In this document: positions 22,539 through 32,417 of the stretch, piece by piece
Numbering within the stretch: position 1 is the first letter of the stretch
Layout: each line of letters opens with the position of its first letter
Source of the DNA: Apostichopus japonicus
Taxonomy: Eukaryota > Echinodermata > Holothuroidea > Aspidochirotida > Stichopodidae
Reading direction: 5' to 3'
Length of the DNA stretch: 64,000 nucleotides
NCBI RefSeq assembly: GCF_037975245.1
Contig: NC_092563.1
Span: 8,815,001 to 8,879,000, forward strand
The notes under the pieces: generated by a model
What the model saw: only the letters and a program-made list of their open reading frames with translations
The model's database searches: none
Told to the model about the DNA's origin: nothing
Made by a program: the position numbers and the translations under genes

Positions 22539-24309
22539 TACACTTTATCTCTGTTGTTGGATTAGTCATCTTAATGTATATGTTACTAAATTTATCTTAC
22601 AAATGAACCTCATACCCGAATTCCCTATAACCCAGCTCATTTGTTATACTAATGCATGATCTACAACAATCATATCTCTCATATACAATAACCGTACTTT
22701 TTTTGCCTTGTAACATCAATGTGTTTCCCACTTTAAACCATCTTAACCAATGTGTTTTGTTATCCAGTCTCTATCTTTCTCTTAAATTTCTATCCTTTTA
22801 ACCGAAGAACGTCGATGTCGATTCTCTCCAGTCGGGTAGCCAGGCGCTACTCAGTATTTGTGACGTCAACAAAGATGGCCGAATTCAAAAAGACGAACTT
22901 GCTATGGTCTTGTTACATCAATCATCCCGAACAGATAAAGATTAAACTCCATGTTTCAGTTGTTTTCTTTGTATTGTGACAGTCTTTTATAGCACAGACT
23001 AATACTGTTCATATATTCATTAAAAATAACAATTGTATAGGACTGGTACTTTCTCCCATTAACAAAACGATACCACAGAACTCAAAAATTGTTAGGTGAT
23101 TGGAGGGTGATTCTCGAAAAAACGTCAAGGAAGCCCTGAGTTGGTTACTACTGAAAAAAAAAAGTATTGAGCGAATTAAATTACTTCTAGATATTGGATA
23201 TTTATAGATATTGGACAAGATGTACAAGGCTAGAACTTGTAGGAAGCTTCCAAAACATTTATTTGTATATTTATTTTGTACACTTTTACAACACCAATTT
23301 GCAACCCGTTACAATGAACTTTAGTGAGTTTATATTCCAGCCTATTTAAGAGATTATGTCACTGTTTCCAAAAAGAGTGATCACTGCTAAGAAAAAAAAG
23401 GTAAATTACAAGATAATAAGTCCAATGACTAAAGAATCTAAATGACGAATTGCACAGTAATATACCGTGGTGCATTGCCGACACCGAAGTTATAGAACGG
23501 TTTCTCGCCACAACTGTTGGAACGATTCTTGCAAAGTTAAATATGAATAATATTGAAGGTCTAATAGTTTACGTTTTTAAATTTGGTGTTCTCTTTTATC
23601 TTCCGCTTGGTTTTAGGGCTTTCATATTTTTTTAATATTTTGTTATGATATTTGGTAGTGAAAAAATACAATTATACTATTTGAGTGCTAACTGCAGAAT
23701 TTACCTAAATATGAAGTCATTGTCACTAAATCAACACCGTAATCTGTACCTGCAGGGGTGCTTACCTTGTACTGGTTAATACTCACGTCTTACATGTTTT
23801 TGTATTGACATTGTGCAACTGTTTACGCCAATTAAAAGGTTGTATCAAACATTGTCTTTGATCAATATTTACTATTATGTTTGTCATTCGCCGAACTTCA
23901 TATATCTCTCCACTACACATGAATCACAAAAAGGCCAACATTTCCTACTAGTTTATTTCAGGAAGCACTGCAATTTCTCACAAAAGTAACAGCTGGTTTG
24001 ATATTGGAAGCATATAAACGAATGGTTCGTACTATAGTTCCTCTGAATGTTAAAAGACAACTTTGGGGACTCAAGAAAGGAAGTGTCTGGTCCTTCTGTT
24101 GATCTATCAGTACACAATTAATAATAAATTAACATTATTTATTATGTTTAATATGCATTTTTCTTTAATGACAGTCTCTTAGCCAAGAAGACCTAACGAA
24201 GTACTGTGATTTTCTACTGTACTGTTGTGATTCTAATGGTGACGGTGAGCTCGATAAGGACGAGTTAATGGTGGTCATGTGTCCATATCTGATTGAACAT
24301 AAGAAATAA
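6203..24309 (+). CDS. Calbindin/calretinin-family EF-hand Ca2+-binding protein (3' part of gene)
   Basis: Plus-strand multi-exon gene for a cytosolic calcium buffer/sensor of the hexa-EF-hand family (calbindin D28k, calretinin, secretagogin). Exons 6203-6259, 9253-9366, 12363-12418, 12884-12923, 20537-20593 and 21943-22014 join in phase. They end in either 22808-22945 or 24175-24309. The assembled order matches the family: TWRKYDTDKSGYIE (EF3), DRNGDGKLEIKE (EF4) followed by LLPVKENFLMRFE, then DKDGNGTIEGDE (EF5) and a last EF-hand. All visible 12-residue loops have the canonical D-x-D/N-x-D/S-G-x-I/L-x-x-x-E pattern. EF1 and EF2 are missing and probably lie upstream of the window. Parts of the sequence resemble calbindin (EF3-EF4) and parts secretagogin (CDVNKDGRIQKDEL), so orthology within the family is left open. 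The family assignment is firm. Confidence 0.93.
6260..7535 (+). repeat. 27-bp minisatellite built on a splice-donor motif
   Basis: Tandem units of about 27 bases, for example GGTACGTACAGACACAGG followed by TATGTTATA or TATGTTAAA. About twenty units carry GGTACGTAC. The first unit is the splice donor of the preceding exon, and several units even repeat the exon's last bases (TTAAAG|GTACGT). A higher-order unit of roughly 190-240 bases occurs three times from about 6700 to 7320. The short open frames across it are products of the repeat, not genes. Confidence 0.95.
7536..9252 (+). other. Intron of EF-hand gene
   Basis: Unique AT-rich intron sequence. The short open frames at 8124-8399 are unsupported by motifs or splice sites. 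The intron ends with acceptor TTCTCGTTGTAG at 9252. Confidence 0.7.
9253..9366 (+). CDS. EF-hand gene exon (EF3 helix to EF4)
   Basis: 114 nt, 38 codons, phase 0 to phase 0, donor ATG|GTAATA. It begins SFIKDLLEKPRSEPG and ends EEKLTKYTNIM. It aligns with the exiting helix of EF3 and the entering helix of EF4 in calbindin. The linker (EPGIDAAEEVPETIT) is longer than in vertebrate calbindin. Confidence 0.93.
9367..10461 (+). other. Intron of EF-hand gene
   Basis: Poly-T at about 9421-9439 and an A-rich stretch at 9539-9580. No additional exon seen. Confidence 0.65.
10462..11728. repeat. Degenerate higher-order minisatellite
   Basis: Subunits of about 30-35 bases built on CTTATACACTACAGCCTAAC and AACAGTGGATATCATCTTCC. 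They alternate in larger blocks that start AACAGTGGATATC at about 10511, 10650, 10827, 11003, 11140 and 11281, spaced 137-177 bases. The array is interrupted at about 11380-11575 by a short TA run and unrelated sequence containing GCAGTGGCGTACCTAGAA, then resumes to about 11728. Confidence 0.9.
11504..11575 (+). repeat. Fragment of dispersed repeat inside minisatellite
   Basis: GCAGTGGCGTACCTAGAATA resembles the 5' start of the 'GCGTAGCCAGG' repeat family seen elsewhere in the window, followed by a G-rich end. It interrupts the surrounding minisatellite, so it inserted after the array formed. Confidence 0.5.
11729..12362 (+). other. Intron of EF-hand gene with strong pyrimidine tract
   Basis: Contains a short GGTTCATGGTACATGGTTCA-type local repeat near 12092-12145. 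It ends with TCTTTCTTTCTTTCTTTCCG and the acceptor TTCTTACAG at 12362. Confidence 0.7.
12363..12418 (+). CDS. EF-hand gene exon (EF4 loop)
   Basis: 56 nt, phase 0 in and phase 2 out. It encodes LKLFDRNGDGKLEIKEMT plus two bases of the next arginine codon. The loop DRNGDGKLEIKE is canonical. Donor CG|GTAAGA. Confidence 0.93.
12884..12923 (+). CDS. EF-hand gene exon (linker after EF4)
   Basis: 40 nt. One base completes the split arginine codon, then LLPVKENFLMRFE follows, which is the hallmark linker between EF4 and EF5 in calbindin, calretinin and secretagogin. Phase 0 out, donor GAG|GTAATT. Confidence 0.92.
15108..15129 (+). CDS. Candidate microexon of EF-hand gene
   Basis: TTTCCAG acceptor, then 22 nt coding GSLLSKE plus one base, with donor GTGTAAGT. 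It could also end two bases later (GGT|GTAAGT) as a 24-nt in-frame microexon. Its phase fits both the preceding exon (12923, phase 0) and the candidate exon at 16570. The family does not require it, so it stays a candidate. Confidence 0.25.
16570..16673 (+). CDS. Candidate cassette exon or alternative first exon
   Basis: An open stretch between AG and a GT donor (AAG|GTACAA) reads NIQKILNQPSLCGL and continues to MASQKYAEESDAK. The internal ATG at 16635 has a strong context (AACAAAATGG). In one reading this is a cassette exon joined to the 15108 microexon. In the other it is a first exon for a short isoform that contains only EF5 and the last EF-hand. Either way the donor is phase 0 and fits the exons at 18282 and 20537. 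No homology recognised. Confidence 0.3.
18282..18320 (+). CDS. Candidate 39-nt microexon
   Basis: Acceptor ATTTGCAATAG, coding LFGGNDDGEGGSQ in phase 0, donor CAG|GTATTC. Inserting it before KKKQLSRDEF keeps frame and would lengthen the linker between EF4 and EF5 with an acidic, glycine-rich stretch. Unproven. Confidence 0.3.
20537..20593 (+). CDS. EF-hand gene exon (EF5 first half)
   Basis: 57 nt, phase 0 to phase 0, acceptor TTTTACCTACAG, donor AAG|GTAAGA. Encodes KKKQLSRDEFENVFAHYDK. The EF5 loop is split after its second residue by the intron. Confidence 0.92.
20622..21180 (-). mobile_element. 3' end of a non-LTR retrotransposon (LINE) remnant
   Basis: The reverse strand at about 20990-20840 reads FYHSNIGKFGLRNRAIQIWN and continues DLSIELKSVTSKPTFTRHL. 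This is the typical end of the reverse-transcriptase ORF of L2/CR1-like LINEs (GLR...A..IWN.LP..L). Upstream on that strand, 21170-21100, is frame-broken KFLLFKMFNCFNMLPLRN. A 3' UTR follows the ORF end and closes with AATAAATGAAT. The element is truncated at its 5' end and defective. Confidence 0.7.
21181..21942 (+). other. Intron of EF-hand gene
   Basis: Contains a T-run at about 21570-21599. The 102-codon open frame at 21187-21495 has no recognisable motif and ends without a splice donor. Acceptor TATATATGTTAG at 21942. Confidence 0.6.
21943..22014 (+). CDS. EF-hand gene exon (EF5 second half)
   Basis: 72 nt, 24 codons, phase 0 to phase 0, donor GAG|GTAAGA. Encodes DGNGTIEGDELSGFLKDLM and HENE, completing the loop DKDGNGTIEGDE with the previous exon. 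It is the branch point for two alternative last exons. Confidence 0.93.
22455..22535. repeat. (TA)n(TG)n compound microsatellite
   Basis: About 50 bases of TA followed by about 30 bases of TG, inside the intron before the first alternative last exon. Confidence 0.97.
22808..22945 (+). CDS. Alternative last exon A (final EF-hand, own stop)
   Basis: Phase 0 after an acceptor TTTTAACCGAAG. 45 codons plus TAA. Begins NVDVDSLQSGSQALLSICDV, with loop DVNKDGRIQKDE, and ends HQSSRTDKD. The loop is most like EF6 of secretagogin. No GT donor with a reasonable context follows before the stop, so this is a terminal exon. No clear AATAAA was found close downstream. Confidence 0.85.
   Translation, partial: NVDVDSLQSGSQALLSICDVNKDGRIQKDELAMVLLHQSSRTDKD
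22946..24174 (+). other. Between the alternative last exons
   Basis: Would be 3' UTR of isoform A or intron of isoform B. Low-complexity A-runs near 23150 and 23392. No other gene seen. Confidence 0.55.
24175..24309 (+). CDS. Alternative last exon B (final EF-hand, own stop)
   Basis: Acceptor TCTTTAATGACAG, phase 0. 44 codons plus TAA. Begins SLSQEDLTKYCDFLLYCC, with loop DSNGDGELDKDE, and ends CPYLIEHKK. It is a different sequence from exon A but aligns to the same position in the family. Being phase 0, it can replace exon A directly after the EF5 exon. Confidence 0.87.
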   Translation, partial: SLSQEDLTKYCDFLLYCCDSNGDGELDKDELMVVMCPYLIEHKK

Positions 24310-25860
24310 CCTTACGAACGTAAAGAACAAATATACCCATTCCAAGTGCGCAATGTTGAAAGGACCAATTAGAAAGCAGTTTTTGTTTTGTTTAGAGAAT
24401 AATGTTCAGTTATAGTAAATTAAAAATTATTATATTTTGTGTACTTATTGTAATACACGTTATACAATTTCATTCCATTTGCTGCGCAGAGTAAAGTTAA
24501 ATTATGCAGGGTATATATTCACCCTTGCCCTTCTCATGAGAACCCCACCTCTCCCCTCCTATCCCCGTATCCCGTTAAACGTACCCGGTGAGACCAAGTC
24601 GTTTTTCATTCTGAGGTGTATATGTAATTGCATCATGCATGGTTTATCATTAATTTCAACATTTCAATGAATACGGAAATAATGTTAAAAATTTGCCGTC
24701 TTCATTTATTTTCGGACCGTCAGTAGTCTCGCACATGTAATGCTAACAAATTGAATCTACCCATGCATATTGCTATTTAGAGTCCGTTTCCTGTATCATT
24801 TCTCTATAAGTGCCTGTTCTTCTGTGCCGACAGAAAGTTCCCACGTTGTATCTTTCTTCAAGTAGAGTTACTAAGGAACTGAGTTTAATCTCTGTGTCCA
24901 TTCAATATTAGTTTCATTTCATTCCAAACATTCTTTCTTTCAGTTTAACAAGGTCAATTTACTTCTTACAATGCCACATCCACCCCCCCCCTTCTCCCCT
25001 CCTCACACAGGCTTCCCTTCTTAAACTATTTACGAGTTATGTTCAGAATTAATTTAACCACCTTTGTTGGTTGTGAGTCACATGTTAGTAACAATGTATT
25101 TCTCCTTGGTTTTTCAAACAATACCTTTTAAATAATGCGATGCTTGCAATTATCGCTACCTGTTCATCGAAATACGAAATAAAAAGAAGACTGTTGATTT
25201 CATGTGGCCTTACGGGAATGCGTCCCCGTCATATCGGTTCTATAGTTTCCATTGAACCTCACCTTACATATATATGTTGATGGCCGCAATCAAATAGATG
25301 TACTCAATTCCATGAATGCAACAACTCTGCATTAACTAGATTTATTAAGAAAGCCTCAACAAAATAATACTCATCATAAGAATGATTTGTGCTTATAGTT
25401 ATACACTATTGGTCCAAGTTAAAAAACAAAACAATATATAGACAATTAAATTTACTACTGCTGTGTGTGGGTCTCTCTAATTCTGTGCAATAGAGTCGGT
25501 TGTTTCATGAATGCCAATGAAATTTATTTGTTTTATCGTATAATAATCGTTTACACAAAAAAAGTTTGTGTATTATAAGTGTGTATATCCAAGTCCATTA
25601 GTTTAGTTTTTTTTTTAAACTGAAAACGATATTATGTATGAATACAATTTTAAAATCAAAAATATTATTTGTTATAGTATAAGGTTATAGAGAATAAAAG
25701 AAGTGTGTTTTTAGGGGGTTTAACCTGGATGTTAATTTGCCAGTGTGGTATCATTTGAATATTTAGATGTGCAGTTATGTAATAGCAAAGGTTGCTCTCC
25801 TTCAATGGGGATCAAAGCAATTTTCTGCACTTGTAGGAGTGTCACAGAAATAAATCTTTG
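24310..25860 (+). other. Probable 3' UTR of EF-hand gene, isoform B
   Basis: No gene. Candidate AATAAA polyadenylation signals at 25178-25183 and 25849-25854. The true end cannot be fixed from sequence alone. Confidence 0.45.
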
Positions 25861-28148
25861 GGTGGAAAATTCATTTTTTTGAAGTTTGTTGTATTTTTGA
25901 CCTCTCTGTCATCAAACCTATGGACGTTTCTGTTACACATTCATTGTTGATCTAACAGAATTTCGTCGTGGTGTTACATAAATGACTAAGTTAATCTTTA
26001 TAGAAATGACCGGTTTACTATGTACAGACTTACCCAACATTACACACACATATTGCCAATAACCTTAATTACGCAGAAATGGTTACGTAATCAAGACCTG
26101 GCGGATTTCATTCATTGAGTTAAAATTATTAAACAATAATGTCTTCCATAATTTAGTCCTATAAACATAATCGTTTTACAGAAATATTCCTACTTTCTGC
26201 TTAATAATTTGGTTTCCTTTTTATAATGTCCATGGTGAGGAATCGTTTCAAGCTTTCGAACGGGACTTAAAGGGGCGGTGCTACTTCAATAATTTGTGTC
26301 CACATACGCTATGAACTTTTGCCTGTTGTAAGACGTGTGGTGTTGCTCATGCAGTGCTCAAGTGAAAGGGAGGGTCGGACACCATAAGACCTCTCCCCTT
26401 TAAGCTAAAGTGCTAAAGTATAAACACTGAAATCTCTCGGGTGAAACTCAGAAGCAATCAATAAAAGAATGGGACTGAGTAGATATGAAGTAGTAACCAC
26501 TGACTTTTGTACATTAAAATGTCTTTTTTCTTGCTCAGTTCTAAGGGTAGTCACTTTGGGTAAATCTGGGAGACTATTTTGAAGAATTAAACTTGTGGAC
26601 GGTATCAACGACTGTATGAAACCCTCACTCTCAACTTACACAGGTTAGGCCCACTTCAAATTTACTGAAACTAATATTAATTTCGGAGGCATCTGCTATT
26701 TTTGTCTCGTTTGTTTGAGCCATCTGTTTTTATAAGTTAACTTCTAAACACTTAACTGGGCTACTTTAGCCCCTAAAAACCTAACACTTTAACAAATATG
26801 TATCTTCCCAACCCTTCTAGCTATAGACTTGGTTTGATAGTTAGAACAAAGCTGAAATACAGATCTATTCAAAAATACCTATTTAAAGGTGGGGTGGGGG
26901 GGGGGGGGTTATTGATGCTTATTTCCAAACTGTTGGTTCAAACTTTGAAAAGTGTGAACATTCTACATTTTAACCTTTTTATTTTCAAAACAAAATCTAT
27001 CTCCTCTTAGAAACAGGCCAGCACCTTCATAAATGTTCTGGAACAAGCCCAACACATAAAAAACTACCCTGTAAAGATCAGGGCTATGGAAAATTGCAAA
27101 TTTCAATTATCATCGGAATATTGCCCAAAACCCGTCAAAAATCGAAAAACAATTGAAAAATTCTTCATTGGTTCAAAAAATCATATCTCGCGCACCCTAC
27201 ACACTTTTTCAAACATCTAATAAATATTTACAGATTTCCCAACAAAAGTAAAGCAATGAATATCGGCATAGCGCCACCAATTTAGCACAATGTACACTTC
27301 TCTGTGTATATGCATAGTGTATTGTACATAAGTATATACACAGTGTATTGTACATATGTTTTGTATAGAGGGGGCGCGTTCGCAGTTCTTATGCCAATCC
27401 TTATATCTCGGTCATTATTCAATTCAACCAATTTCCACAATTTTAGCCTCAAATGATAGGAAATATTTTATATAATACTATTTTAACATAAAATACACCA
27501 AACACAAAAAGTTGATTACTATTGTCAGTAGCTTATGTATTAACAAAAAAGCTACTTGGGGACCCAATTTGCATATTTGCATACATAATGAGCCCAAAAT
27601 GAGGGACACTCATCAGATCTGAAATCAACAATTGTTGCCCTTTCCATTGATATAGGTTCTTTACAATATATTCCTCTGAATTGATGTAAATTGAGTCCAA
27701 GAAAAATCACTTTCTGCTGTGTACTAAAATAGGTCAAATTGCCCTATTGAAGGGGTTATAAAGGGTTTTAAAACAGGCGATACGCCTGGCTCAATGTGGC
27801 TCCTCGATATATGGATATTCTTTCACTATGTTTGTTTACAAAATATTAGTCAAAATATGTATTTATCTCTTTACCAAACCAATCTCGTATAATATTACTA
27901 TCTTTACCCAGATAATGAAGGTAAAACTGTGTTATTGTTATAGATCTACAAATGAACCAACGGTATCATGCCAAATCCGAACCCCGTGCACATACATGCT
28001 TACCAAAATGCTGTCACCATAAAATCATGGATTTAGTAATGGGTAGAGTGCCTCTCCCGGAGTTCAACATAATCACATCACATATTGGGTAGATGTTGCA
28101 CCGAAGAAAGCTTTAGTTTCCGTTTATAATTATTTTTTTCCTTGTACA
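25861..28148. other. Intergenic sequence
   Basis: No gene recognised. At 26358-26402 there is a piece (GGAGGGTCGGACACCATAAG) related to part of the later duplicated block near 41092. A G-run lies at about 26888-26908. A local repeat of GTGTATTGTACATA occurs at about 27315-27360. Confidence 0.5.
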
Positions 28149-28345
28149 GGCGCGTATCCAGGATTTTCTAACCCGGGGGGCGCGAATTACTATCTAAGCG
28201 GAGCGCCACCATCGGTTGGCGCGCAGCGTACAAGAAATTTTCTGGTTTTGATACCACCCAGATCACCGGAAATGGCACTTCTCGGGCTTGAAAATGACCA
28301 ACCAGATGTACACTTTTTGCCTGAGAACCAAGTATTTCCCAATAG
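28149..28345 (+). repeat. Dispersed 'GCGTAGCCAGG' repeat, copy 2
   Basis: Starts GGCGCGTATCCAGGATTTTC. Contains GAGCGCCACCATCGGTTGGC and ACAAGAAATTTTCTGGTTTT, then AGATCACCGGAAATGGCACT. Its core is almost identical to the copy at 28992. Confidence 0.8.
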
Positions 28346-28991
28346 TTTTTTTTTCCATCCATAACCTTTTTGAAGATTGTCACCAGTCACACATCATGTT
28401 CAACCTCATCGCATGTACTGTGGATCATTGCTTTTGTAGGTGATTCTACGTCGCGGCCCACAATATCCGTCAGCCCCACTTTTCAAGGTTTTAAGCCCAT
28501 TATTTGTTCAGAATTTGAAAATTTACGTTTCTCGTGATTAAACTCAATTAAAAAAATACCCATAATGTTGCACAAAATTTCATCTATGGACAACCAATAT
28601 AGAAAAACCCAAGGGCGGCGGAAGCACTTTTAATCTTGGGGGGGCACCGACATCAAAGGGCACTTTGCAGATATTCGATTGGACTGATGCAGCCTTATAT
28701 TTAGTACCCTTTATAAATCTTATTGTATTTATCTTATTTGCGTACACACATCATCCCATCAACGCCCCCCCCCCCCCCCTCAAGGAAAATATGCATACTA
28801 GCATTGCAATATCCAATGTGCAAATTAGGAAACATGGAACAAGTTTTCTTTTGAGACAAAATGAGGTGAAATCATGCTAGTTGCTAATGTAGGAATCTTC
28901 CGAATTAGAATTTATTTCTTGTTAATATCTTACGATTTTTTCTCCATTCGGAATAGCTTTGAGTTTGACCCACAGAAATTCATTAGAAAGT
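28346..28991. other. Intergenic with repeat debris
   Basis: Includes GGGCGGCGGAAGCACTTTTA at about 28613 and a C-run at 28765-28779. These look like ends of further dispersed repeats. No gene. Confidence 0.45.
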
Positions 28992-29275
28992 CAGCGGCGT
29001 AGCCAGGATTTGCAAAGTTGTATGCACAACTATCTGAGCGGAGCGCCACCATCGGTTGGCGCGGATCGTGCAAGAAATTTTTTGGTTTTACAAACCCCTC
29101 AGATGGCCGGAAACGGCCCTTCCCGAGTGTTCATTCTGGTTCCCTGGCCTCTTGCTAACTTGAGACACCTAAATTTTTATGTAGAAAAAGGGCACATTTT
29201 TAACCTGAGGAAAAGTGGGAGGGGGGGCACGTGCCCCCTGTGCCCCCCGGTTCCACCGCCCTTGGAAAAACCTCC
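28992..29275 (+). repeat. Dispersed 'GCGTAGCCAGG' repeat, copy 3
   Basis: Starts CAGCGGCGTAGCCAGGATTT, with the same GAGCGCCACCATCGGTTGGC core as copy 2. Ends in a G-rich stretch followed by GTGCCCCCTGTGCCCCCC. The 106-codon open frame across it is part of the repeat. Confidence 0.8.
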
Positions 29276-29707
29276 TTGAACCCCTAACAGACCGGTCAAT
29301 ATTGCACGAGTAGAGGGACGTGTGATGAAGAATGTGGGTCAGAAATTTTCAAAAATTCAGACACAGTTAATTTCTTGGTGTAGAAATATTAAAACCTCTT
29401 ATAACGGCTATTTATAAAACTTGGTTAAAGGAAATGAAAATATAGCAGATATATCCTGAAACAATACAAACATAGGCGTAGGAGGCGGGGGTGGGGGCTG
29501 CAGCCCCTAATTCGCCATTACTAATGTAAAAGAGAGTTTTAACATAATTGGACCTCCATGATTTTTCTCCATCTAAATAAGACATTCCGTTGTTTAGATG
29601 GGCATCCCGCGGTATACTGTGCCACTTTCACGGACCGTATGGTACACGATGGCATCTGATGTAATAACCGATGCTTGCTTATATGATATTGACATTAACA
29701 TGTTAGA
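29276..29707. other. Intergenic sequence
   Basis: No gene. Contains CATAGGCGTAGGAGGCGGGG near 29471, a possible start of another dispersed repeat. Confidence 0.4.
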
Positions 29708-29778
29708 CGCGCGCGGGGCGCGAATATTTTTTTCCCAAACTGAACTGACACTGAAATTATTTCCTCGATTCTGATTGG
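29708..29778 (+). repeat. Left arm of a GC-tipped inverted repeat
   Basis: CGCGCGCGGGGCGCG, then AATATTTTTTTCCCAAACTG and the rest to TTCCTCGATTCTGATTGG. The reverse complement occurs at 39959-40030 with very few differences. The LTR retrotransposon lies between the arms. Confidence 0.85.
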
Positions 29779-30389
29779 CTGATCAAAACCGGAATGGTAG
29801 TCGGCGTTTATGAATGAATGTATGTGACACTGTTAGTGTTGATCATACCAATCCTCATGGGCTCCATCATGTCAAAAATACGTGTGTAGGGATACAGGCT
29901 AAGTTAAAGTATGTAGGCCTAAGTGTGCCTACATGTAGATACAATGTGAGGCTTCCAGTTATCAAGAGCTACTGCAAGGGCGATAGGGCCTATATTAGTG
30001 AATTTGAGATCTCGATCTAGTACGAATACGTATATACGGTTAATGCAGGTCTACTATGTCACCATGTATAAGAACTTCTAATTGCGTAGGTAAACATATG
30101 TGGTTATGTACGTATAGGTTATAATGCTATATACAACTAGTTAACAAGTCAAAAGACACAGACATATCGTCAAATGTCATGTTTGTGTACACTCACTGGC
30201 TGACACACACTCGCTCGCGCGTCTTCATGGCCACTACATATTCGACTAGGCCTATCATGATTCATTGACTGGATACATTTTGAATTTATGATTATAAAAC
30301 TAAAAGTATCGCAACCAAACACCACGGTACATATGTACATCGGCTACATGTATACAATTACAAATGCACTGTGTTTTATTGTGTTGTAT
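29779..30389. other. Interior of foldback-like element, left part
   Basis: No convincing gene. The stretch ends at the GTAT target site of the LTR element. Confidence 0.4.
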
Positions 30390-31141
30390 TGTAATATTGT
30401 GACGAGCCCGGCTCCTCCGATAGTGATACTTTATCGGGACTCGCGATGGAAAGGTACTGGGGTATCTTGATGCCGTATTTATGCTTCTTCAGGAGATGTC
30501 AGAACGGGCGAAAACAATGAGTTCACAGAAAAACAATTTGACAAGATCGGATTTGATTAATGATTCGGTATAATTTCTTCTCTGTCGATTCTCTTACAAA
30601 TAAAACTAAATTACAATGATTTGACTTGACTTGACTCCGTCAATTAAAAAATTATAGGGAGTGATGAACTTTCGGCGGAGTGATAAATTTTCTGATCAAG
30701 TGATAAATTTGCTAACGGAGTGATAAATTTGCTGACGGAGTCCTCAAACTTTCGGCCTCCCTTTTACTTTTATACCTTACATTTACAAAATCCCTCTGCG
30801 CATAATCAGTAGGCAGCCAATAACCTGACCATCCTGTATTAACTTAACGATATAAAAATAAATGCGCTGGCACTGATCTGCCCTGATTGGTTGGGAGTTT
30901 GGAAGTCCATCCCCTTTCTATGGAAACTTCCATACCACGTGAGAGAACCTTCTCGAATGTTCCACAGACATAATGGAATCTATTTTGGGAAAAGGCCCTG
31001 TACCAAGATTCAATAAGATAGTTAAAAACTTCTCGTGGGAAAACTGAATCCATGACCTAGATAAATACATAAGAGGCCTGTAAGGTGTCTCGATGGAGTT
31101 TTTCGGTAACATCAAAGAGATGGTATCACTATTTCATAACA
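30390..31141 (-). repeat. 3' LTR of the retrotransposon
   Basis: 752 bp. Read on the element strand it starts TGTTATGAAATAGTGATACC and ends CACAATATTACA. Contains an internal repeat GGAGTGATAAATTTGCTGAC (element-forward complement near 30700-30740). Short open frames at 30844-31115 are repeated in the other LTR and are not genes. Confidence 0.95.
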
Positions 31142-31157
31142 TCCCCCTCAATCTTTT
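31142..31157 (-). other. Polypurine tract of the retrotransposon
   Basis: On the element strand AAAAGATTGAGGGGGA directly precedes the 3' LTR. This is the expected plus-strand priming site. Confidence 0.85.
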
Positions 31158-32417
31158 AAAATTTTTGGATACTCCAAAATTTTAACATCATACTGCTTTA
31201 ACTTATCATTATCTCTAGAAGGTAGAGTACTGTAAGCACATTCACTAATATTCATTGACTTCAATAAATGGTCTTCATATATCTCAAAGGTTAACATCTA
31301 GGTTACGAATTATTAAAAATGATCATATGGTATATACATTGACACTATCTCCATGAAATTTTTTTTGTACCTCTTCAATACTGATGACATCATATGATGT
31401 AATCTAAAAAAAAAATATCATTAAGATATCTTAAAGTTACATGACACAGCAAAATATGCAGTACTGTATCTCTTACAAAATACATTTATGCATTTCATAC
31501 ATCAATAATACATTTATATCAAAAGTGAAATCATGCCGTGATTTGGGGTGAGATCAGAGAAAACTTGACTTAGTTATCTTTTAACTGAATAGAACACCTT
31601 GGCGTTCCATAATTTTTCATACACAAAAAAAGAACCTTAAAATATTACAAACTCATTTACAAAACCTCCTCTTTAATGAAGTCATAGTTTCAAAACTGCT
31701 TTGAAACCTTGTGAATCATATACATTCACCTCAAGAAAATCAAGAAAATGTGACTCGATAGCATGGTGACCCTAGGTATGCACTCCGAAATGATAGTCTA
31801 GTAAAGTACCAAAGTACTAGATATTCGATACCATAAAAGAGACCCCATAAACTATGACATCAACAAATCTTTCTTCAAATTAACATAATATATACTTAAC
31901 ATCTTGTCTTTTCAACTTCTTGCTTCATCATTGAAGAAATTCACTTTTGCATGAACACTTGAGGAAAAGAAAATATATACATAACTTCCTCAAAACATCT
32001 ATACTTTGATTTGCTTCGATAACTGTTGCTGTAAGCAAAAGTTGCATATCACCAATGCTGTCTCTAAATAGCCTTCAATATATAACATAAATGATGCAAT
32101 GTAAATATCCTTAAAATACTTCTCAATATATGAAAACCCATGTTGCTAATATTCCGGATAGGTTCTAATTGCCGGGTAAACGTTTGAACGAATTCATAAG
32201 GAGAAAATAAGGTATACTCATTACATATTTGTTATAAAAGATGAAACTAGGTCAGTTGGTGGCGTTTTTAAACAATAAAGCTTATATTGTTACACCATAT
32301 AGTACAATGACTTCCACTTAATAGGTATGCAGGTAAATGCCATGACACATTCCATTCATACAATCGTGGGTAAAACACCTGTTCATCTGAACTTAAAGCA
32401 ATATGCAGTTACACATT
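31158..32417 (-). other. Non-coding 3' part of the retrotransposon
   Basis: About 1.26 kb between the end of pol and the polypurine tract, with no open frame of note on either strand. An env gene could have stood here in relatives, but nothing recognisable remains. Confidence 0.6.

Noticed and set aside
30844-31115. Open frames of 65-69 codons, repeated at 39387-39658
   Set aside because: They lie inside the LTRs and are copied with them, and no LTR-encoded protein is recognised.
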